A DNA stretch of 64,000 nt from NCBI GenBank assembly GCA_054601695.1, contig BAAHQB010000211.1:124001-188000 (forward strand), given 5' to 3'. The stretch is from Amorphochlora amoebiformis (Eukaryota > Cercozoa > Chlorarachniophyceae). Positions 1-64,000 of the stretch are shown here, in pieces; positions within the stretch are counted from its first letter, which is position 1, and every line of letters starts with the position of its first letter. The notes beneath the pieces were generated by a model. It saw nothing but the letters and a program-made list of their open reading frames with translations. It searched no databases and had not been told where the DNA came from. A program made the translations under genes and the position numbers.

Positions 1-54
1 ATATATATATATACATATATATATTATATACACATATACACATATACACATACA

Positions 55-91
<37 letters not shown>

Positions 92-96
92 CTAAG

Positions 97-1167
<1,071 letters not shown>

Positions 1168-1240
1168 CAATCTATAGATTTTATCTTTATGTTCTATGAA
1201 GATAAATTATATATACATTAGAATATATATATATATATAC

Positions 1241-1281
<41 letters not shown>

Positions 1282-1349
1282 GTATGTATAGATACATCGT
1301 TTATCTAAATTCATATATATTTATATACATATATATATATACGTTTATG

Positions 1350-1385
<36 letters not shown>

Positions 1386-1503
1386 GTAATATATTCACGT
1401 TTGATGAGGTTCAAGTTGAATATATACATATATATATATATTTATATATATATATATATATATGTTTATGTATAATATATATATATATATATATAATATA
1501 TAG

Positions 1504-28164
<26,661 letters not shown>

Positions 28165-28777
28165 ACAGCCGAAAAATTAGAAAAGTTCGATCATGTGCGT
28201 GTAAACGTTACGTTGTTGAGTTGGATGATTACATGCGATATCACCTAAATGGGCTTTCGATGATGAATAACAATAATCTGGTTATAATATATATATATAT
28301 ATATAAATATATATATCTAGTATATATTACACTATGTACCTAGTATATATATACATATATATATACATATACTAGATATATGTATATATAAATATATATA
28401 CATATGTCTAGATGTATTTAAATATATTTATATATTAACTAGATTAATGACATAGATATAAGTTCGCAATATCTACAACTCGATCTAATCTAGTGAATAT
28501 TACAGTAGTATACTAAGTATATCTCGTATATATCATATGATATATAATTTATTAATATTACATAATTGTAAAAGGCTTCCAATTATCAAATCATGACAAT
28601 GATTATGTATGGAACTTCAAGTCAACTTCAACATCAATCATAATCTAATTGTGATATCCACGACATCCTAGACATCAATGGAATGATTTTAACCAATTTC
28701 AGTCATTAGCATGCATCTTCTAGATCTATATATACTTTTCCAGGCCCTTGATGTATCCCCCATCCGGACAGAAAGTC
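28165..28777. other. Convergent intergenic spacer between genes A and B
   Basis: 613 bases between the two stop codons. The first 125 bases are moderately GC and probably the 3' UTR of gene A; the rest is AT-rich with TA runs and CTAGAT repeats. No coding signal or clear polyadenylation motif can be fixed. Confidence 0.5.
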
Positions 28778-30176
28778 TCAGCTCATTTCCTGCAAGAGGA
28801 AAATGCGGAAAGGCCGATGAGCAGTGTGATTGTAACCAAACCCCACCGTATATGTAAATATGTTGCCTGGGATTTTACCTTTAACATCTGCTGTTCGAGA
28901 TGAGCTCTGGCTTCCTTCATCAGCGTTACGTTCTGGTCGAGAGCCCTGTCGAGTTGCTGTATTCTCTGGTTCGCTGCCTTGAGGCCATCCCTCGCTCCTT
29001 GAGCGTCTTTTCTCGAGCGGGCCAGCTGTTCTCTGACACCCTTGAGCTCCGATCTCAGGCTCTTGACTTCAGCCTTGATCTTAGACACGTCTTTGTTGTC
29101 GGCGTGTTGTACTACGAAGTCGCTCTCATCGTCCTCCGTCTTGCTCTTCGCATCCTCGAGCTCTTTTTTCAGCTCATCAATCTGGAGCTTCGCAACCTTC
29201 TGTTCACATCCAATCTTCCAGTGCAGAAACTCGATCCTGGTGCTCTCAGAGGCGAACTGAAGCTTTTGTGGCGGTTTCTTGACCCCCCGAATCCTAAATC
29301 CGCTTTTTAGGCGCCACACCTTTCTCTTTGTCTTCTCCTGGATACTCTCTTCCAAGGCTCCTTTCCCCGCGGAGGCCTTATCATCCCGGGATTCTCGCGG
29401 TGCTTCTTCGGCCTTCTCTGCAGATACTGTCTCTTGCTCCGGGATATAGCTGGTCTGCGAAGATCGGAACTCCTTCTCTTGAACTAGGTACTGCATGAAC
29501 GCCTCTAGACGATAGCAATCATCCTTAGTGATGAGAGCCCATGGGACTTTTCGCTTCACCTCCTGGAAAGCTTCGTAAGCTCCAAGCTTCCGCGTTCTCA
29601 CTAGATATGCTGCGATCACGCACGTGACTTTCGATGGCGTTCCAACGACGATGACAGGCTGTCGTTTCGGTCTGGAGTTGCCGAGGACTAGAGATTCCCC
29701 TTGATCGCTGAGGATATCTTTCGATTCGTGAAAGGTGTTTAAAGATTCTTGTGAAGGATTCTCGCTGGCGGGTGCGATTGGAGACTCAGCAGCGTGCATA
29801 CGCGCCTCCCTCTCCTTCTGCTGCCAGTGCTCCCAGAGGAATTCGGGATTGAGGAATTGGACGGCAAGGACGAACTTTGTGCTGAACTCGCCACCCCTGA
29901 CTTTGTTGAAGTCGATACTGAAGTACTCCATCTTGGCTGGGAGCTTCCTGATCGTTGGGGACAAGCAGATCATGCGCTTGATGTTTAAGGCTTCTAGAGC
30001 CTTGAAGTCGTCCCCAAGCTCTGGTGGAGCGACGTATACGAACTCTTCGATTTCTATTATGCCTGAGTGAAAATATTCTTTTTTAGACATATATATATAT
30101 ATATATAAATATCAAAGGATGTATGTATAAATATCAACGGATATAACATGTATACATGTATATATATATATATATG

Positions 30177-30211
<35 letters not shown>

Positions 30212-30230
30212 GTTTTTGCACATGTATATT

Positions 30231-30267
<37 letters not shown>

Positions 30268-30434
30268 GTATATATATGTATTATGTATATGTATATATAT
30301 GTGCATATAACATATATACATTATATGTATATATATATATATGTATATATGTATGTATATATATATTATATGTATGTATATATATACATATATGTATGTA
30401 TATGTATATGTATATATATATATATGTATATGTG

Positions 30435-30485
<51 letters not shown>

Positions 30486-31349
30486 CTAGATTTATATTTA
30501 CACTTACTTTTACAAATTCATACGTAGATATGAGTCCGTACATTAATATCAAAAACGCGTACGTAGACATTCCAACCTGGCTTCGAGGGCTCTCCAGTAC
30601 AACCGCCTTTTCCGAAGTAGCTTTCTATCTTGGACCAGTCAGGATCAACGCTCACATGGTTCTCCTCCAGTATTTGCTTCATCAGCTCGACAGACTTACA
30701 TCCTCGTTGAATCATCATGTAGCAGACAGCTATCGTTTCCATCTGCTTGGCGTTCTGACCCCCTTTGGTCACGACAACTATACGCTCCATCTTTCCCATA
30801 GCCTCGAACGTCTCCTGATCGCAAGGGTCTCTGGTAGCTCCAATCTTAAGGTTCTCGAAACCTTTGAAATCGGTGAAGGCCTCGCTGATCAAGACGTGGG
30901 TGCACCCAAGCTTACTGAGCATGTGTGCCGATTTTTCTGCCATCTTTGATGTCCAAAGGTAGAGAACCCCGGGCACCAGCTCCATGGGCCACGAAGCACA
31001 AAGGGCGGAGCTCCGCCGTACTAGACGACGTCTCGCTGGTGGTTTTTCAAGTTTGCCCGTGAGGAACGGAAATCTTGCGGCAAACTGCTCGAAGGGACTG
31101 TGGAGAGTGAACACTCCGCCACGACCTTTGTGTTGGTTTTCTGCTTGTCCGCGCATGACCTCTAATAATTGAAAATCTTTCTCTGACTGCAACGCGGAGA
31201 ATATCATCATGGGCCGCATGCGCCATTGGCGCCAGACTCTGTGAGAAAGGGATTAGTTAGGATTGTTTTCTTGCTTGCTTTTGTATATTTCTACACACAC
31301 ACACACATATATAATATATCATACAAATAATACACACACACACTCACAC

Positions 31350-31381
<32 letters not shown>

Positions 31382-32291
31382 CATGCAAATAATATTCACA
31401 CACATATAAAACACACACATATACATATATTTATAAATATTACTAACGTTACCTAGCCAGGTTCCTATCCTGCAAACTGGACGTCACGCTGTCGATGCTT
31501 GGGATACTATTCTTATCCACAACAGGCAGATTGACGGCAGCCCATCCGGAGGTATCATTCTTGAAGTGGCAATTTTCGAAGTCGGCCTGCGGGCGAATAT
31601 CGAGGAACATGAGCTGTCCGAACTTGAGCTTGTTCTTCGGCTGTTGAGACATCGCCAGGAAGTTATACATCATGCTGCTCGAGAGTTCTTTCAAGTCCTT
31701 CTCCCCATCTCCGGAAATTTTTGAGAGAGTCGAGAATCCAGTCACTTTCTTCTCGAAGGCGCCGAAGGAGTCTAATAATGTCTGATCCAGCTTCGAAATT
31801 GACAATCGTAGGCGCTTATCCAGCCCCCCAACAATTCGATAAGCATCCCATAATGTCGCAAATCTGCTTTTGATCCAGAAGGATAGCAAAATTGTTGATA
31901 CGACGGGGAACTGATTGTCTTGGTTGCCGTCCTCGTCCACCAAGAGAACCCGCGAATCTCCGGGAAGATTGCGACTGTGCTCCTCCAACAACTTGACACC
32001 CTCCCCAACGCTCGTGCAAAAACGCTCGACAGTGTCGTTTTCTACTCTATGGAATATACACGACGACCCAGATGCTTCCTTCTCGCCCTCTTCAACCGTT
32101 GCAGAAGCGGAGAACTTTATCACCTCGAGACGACCGCATTTACCCTCCCTTTTGAGCTCCTCTTGCGCCTCGTTGGCAGATCCTTTTGCGCAGATATGTA
32201 TCGACTTTTTTCCTACGCAAAGAACCCCGAGCGCCTCGAGCGTCATGCGTTGCGGCCGTTTGGGCCCCAACGGTGCCTCAGAGGAAAGCAA
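28778..32291 (-). CDS. Gene B: triple DSP-like and rhodanese-like pseudophosphatase with coiled coil
   Basis: Exons in order: 32291-31453, 31238-30604, 30062-28879 and 28789-28778.  Together they make exactly 890 codons. Exon 1 encodes a DSP-like fold with [14 protein letters not shown] where HCxxxxxR belongs, then the start of a rhodanese-like domain ([17 protein letters not shown]). Exon 2 completes the rhodanese ([16 protein letters not shown]) and opens a second DSP ([12 protein letters not shown], signature [12 protein letters not shown]). Exon 3 holds a third ([19 protein letters not shown]), then KKPPQK and a long charged coiled coil. The rhodanese-DSP order recalls the inactive MK-STYX (STYXL1). 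No catalytic Cys is visible in any copy. The start is uncertain: a strong TTTTGCTTTCCTCTGAG acceptor at 32277 hints at an upstream exon. The donor at 30604 is chosen by phase. Confidence 0.8.
28790..28878 (-). other. Last intron of gene B, or an open C-terminal membrane anchor if retained
   Basis: The donor is GTAAAA after AAG and the acceptor is CATTTTCCTCTTGCAG, giving a protein ending QQMLKEMS. If retained, the frame stays open and adds [20 protein letters not shown] before a stop, a typical tail-anchor. Both ends are plausible from sequence alone. Confidence 0.6.
30063..30603. repeat. (TA)n/(TACATA)n intron of gene B
   Basis: TA-rich in the middle, with 3' unique sequence around 30490-30600 that stays open in the exon 2 frame. 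An acceptor TTTTCACTCAG lies at 30063-30073. Confidence 0.7.
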
Positions 32292-32856
32292 AACTCCACT
32301 AACTCGCGTTTGGTCCCCGGGATTTGTGATCGAATCCCTCGGTTTTCGGGGATATTCCCGGTATTTTTAACAATATTATAATATCCGGAGGGTCTCCAGA
32401 AAACACAATGGCCGCAGCTGGCGCCCTCATCCTCCTGGCTGTAGCGCAACCTACAGGTACTCAGAATGACCGTCATAATTGTGTATTCATTCTGACAGAT
32501 GTATATGGTAGCTGGCCGTGTTCACAGTGGGATTTTGGCGCGAAGGGGTGCGGTTTTGGGCCGTAATTTGCGCCGGATTTCTGTCAGGAATGAGGTCGAA
32601 AACGATGCTCCGTCCGGGGTCAGACCAGGTCTTCAACCCACCCAGGCACCGAATAAGGTGTGGGTAGAGGCCGATTTTGCGAAAGGGAAGATCTTCGGTA
32701 GGTTGCTGTCTCTTTCTCGCGGCAAAAATTCGGAGGGATTGATTGTTCGGAACAATTGGATGTTTTATTAGGAAGGAAGGAGCCATTGATTGAGGTTGAT
32801 GTGCTAAGTAAGGAGGTAGTGGTTAGATGTAATGTAGATATATACATGAATATATG

Positions 32857-32898
<42 letters not shown>

Positions 32899-32930
32899 CA
32901 TATATAATTTGTGAATATGTAGTAAATATA

Positions 32931-32990
<60 letters not shown>

Positions 32991-33047
32991 GATATATGTA
33001 CAGATATATACATATACACACTATATATATATATATATATATTATAA

Positions 33048-33094
<47 letters not shown>

Positions 33095-33160
33095 ATATAA
33101 TATATACATATATATATATATATATATAATTATGTATACACATGTGGATATGTTGGTAAT

Positions 33161-33220
<60 letters not shown>

Positions 33221-33252
33221 AGACATATATATTATATGTATATCTCCTACAG
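32292..33252. promoter_or_regulatory. Divergent intergenic region between genes B and C
   Basis: A GC-balanced island (32292-32810) unlike the TA surroundings, then TA repeat to 33240. Gene B reads left and gene C right, so a shared promoter is inferred; no TATA box or motif is assignable. A possible first exon of gene C is 32590-32628 (MRSKTMLRPGSDQ, GTCTTC donor), which would enter exon 33253 in phase. Confidence 0.35.
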
Positions 33253-42457
<9,205 letters not shown>

Positions 42458-42694
42458 TATCTCTTAGATATGTGGATATCTGGATATCTCCGCAGTGATA
42501 TACTAGATATACGTAGATATAGATATAGATATCCAGATATTGATAGAGCGGAAGATCTAAGATATTTAAGATATAGATATAGATAACCGGATATAGATGT
42601 ATGCATGTATAATATGTGTATATATATACATATAAGTATATAGATATATATCCATATACAATAAGAATATTTATATATAACGAAGCCAACCTGG

Positions 42695-42752
<58 letters not shown>

Positions 42753-43350
42753 AGATATAATATCTAGAATATATACTAGATCTAGTATAATATATATATA
42801 TATATATATACATATAAATATCATGATACATCTAGTATATACACTAGATACATGTACACGTAGAAATAACAATCAGTAGAATAACTGAGTCGTAGTCTGT
42901 GCAGCGTATTGACAGAGGTTCACCGTTGATCACCAGATCACCTTGAAATCTTGTCATGTCGACATGAATATTGCGGCTTACATGTCATCCTCTTGGAATC
43001 TATCAGCGGTTGTACGTGTACTCACGTCCAGCTGGGGTATCCTATGCCGAATTATTATCTAGCCTAATCTATCCTAAGGCTATTAAGGTTGTTGACTTAT
43101 GCTAGTTATGTGTGCCACCGTGTGCAATAAGACTGAATCCAGTCTCAGCGCAGTCTAGCTTGCACGAGTTGTCACTTTCATGGATCGAAGTTCACTAGTT
43201 CAGTCTTCCGGCAGCCTTCAGTGGTCAGTCTGTTGCTGCCTTCATCGGGGAGTCCGATAGTTCCATACCTGGTCTTGGGAGTAATGAGTAGTGCCTTGTG
43301 CTCTGTTACTTGACTTACATAGTTGTTATCTAGGTTATATTCGCAAGCAC

Positions 43351-43401
<51 letters not shown>

Positions 43402-43428
43402 GACATCATTCACGTATAGTACCATTAT

Positions 43429-43475
<47 letters not shown>

Positions 43476-43822
43476 GTACATGCAATGGCATGCATGGCAC
43501 TCATTTGTACTCAACCTTTGTTTTTTATTCCAACGCATTCGGATGCGCATCTTAGTAGTGCGTATTCTCTACATTCTATAGACCACGCTAGCGCATACAT
43601 GCGTACATAATCTAGATAAATACGTACACGAAGTATACGTACTATACGGTACTAGTACGTATCTAGTCTAGCTAGTACGTAATGGCATATACTAGCAGTC
43701 GACTAGTCCAGCCGCAGTGCTGGAACATATATACATACATGTACGACTCAAGTTCGAATTTCATTAATGACGACTAATAATTCATGATACTGCAAGTTAT
43801 ATATATATGGAGCGAAGAAAGT
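42458..43822. other. Convergent intergenic region between genes C and D
   Basis: GATATC- and TA-rich to 42840, then about 480 bases of complex sequence without a usable frame (42850-43340), a TA block, and a stretch rich in CTAG and GTAC palindromes (43600-43740). No tRNA fold, conserved motif or splice-flanked exon found. Confidence 0.5.
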
Positions 43823-63617
<19,795 letters not shown>

Positions 63618-63626
63618 CTGAGTATG

Positions 63627-63668
<42 letters not shown>

Positions 63669-63791
63669 TATATATATATTTATATATGTATAGCATCTAT
63701 GGAGGCACCTTGAATGCCCTCCGCTGAGTATATATATATATATATGTATAGCATCTATGGAGGCATCTTGAATGCTCTCCACTGAGTATAT

Positions 63792-63800
<9 letters not shown>
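63618..63800 (-). repeat. Two copies of the gene D exon 63617 head and acceptor
   Basis: GGAGGCACCTTGAATGCCCT and CCGCTGAG (acceptor on the minus strand) recur at about 63691-63727 and 63749-63786, with TA between. The second has lost two G/C positions. Confidence 0.85.
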
Positions 63801-63825
<25 letters not shown>

Positions 63826-64000
63826 ATAATAAATTATAAAATATTTATATATATTTATAGATATAGGTATATAATACTACATATAGGTTACATATTCGTT
63901 TGCACACAACCACATACACAAACACGATTAGACATACAAAATATGGATTAATATGCATACAATATATCATAATATATATATTTTTATATATATATATATA

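Noticed and set aside
28900-32381. Plus-strand open frames of 60-153 residues opposite gene B
   Set aside because: Antisense shadows of the gene B exons; no family resemblance, while the minus strand shows domain structure and consistent splicing.

Overview
This is nuclear DNA of a non-animal, non-fungal eukaryote, most likely a protist. Genes have GT-AG introns and very small exons. The telomere-type repeat is CCCTAA/TTAGGG, and (TA)n microsatellite dominates the window. I cannot name the species. The EDR2_C domain found here is, from family knowledge, typical of plants, stramenopiles and alveolates rather than animals or fungi. Most long open frames in the window are microsatellite artefacts (runs of Y/I from TA, R/A from CG, L/T from telomeric repeat). 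The real coding sequence was recovered by reading short islands of complex sequence, fixing splice sites by eye, and demanding that codon phase carries across every intron.

Four genes emerge. Gene A (+ strand, about 1504-28164, possibly starting nearer base 90) has about 34 exons with a median near 50 bp. They encode about 663 residues: a possible glutaredoxin-like N-terminus, a long disordered, partly RS-like middle, a short helical stretch, and a convincing EDR2_C (DUF1336) domain ending at a TAG. Gene B (- strand, 28778-32291) is compact, GC-balanced and convergent with A. It encodes about 889 residues: three dual-specificity-phosphatase-like domains and a rhodanese-like domain, all lacking recognisable catalytic residues, then a coiled coil. 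Gene C (+ strand, about 33253-42457, perhaps starting at 32590, divergent from B) encodes about 243 residues with weak similarity to fatty-acid-binding/calycin proteins. Gene D (- strand, 63617 down to 43823, running off the right edge and convergent with C) is the C-terminal part of a ZNFX1-like helicase: NF-X1-type cysteine-rich repeats, a RING-like cysteine region and a C-terminal RZ-type zinc finger.

Two features are unusual. First, many introns are built largely of interstitial telomeric repeat, which places CTAAC branch-point-like sequence directly before the acceptor. Second, many of the long TA introns carry partial tandem copies of their own flanking exon edge: an exon tail plus donor, or an acceptor plus exon head. 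The copies often keep the reading frame or differ at synonymous sites, which looks like a record of intron growth by junction duplication and TA expansion.

Other structures include a 711 bp nearly pure (CG)n tract inside an intron, long (CT)n tracts, several minisatellites, telomeric arrays that switch strand, two copies of a tRNA-headed SINE-like element, and an inverted exon copy able to form a hairpin.
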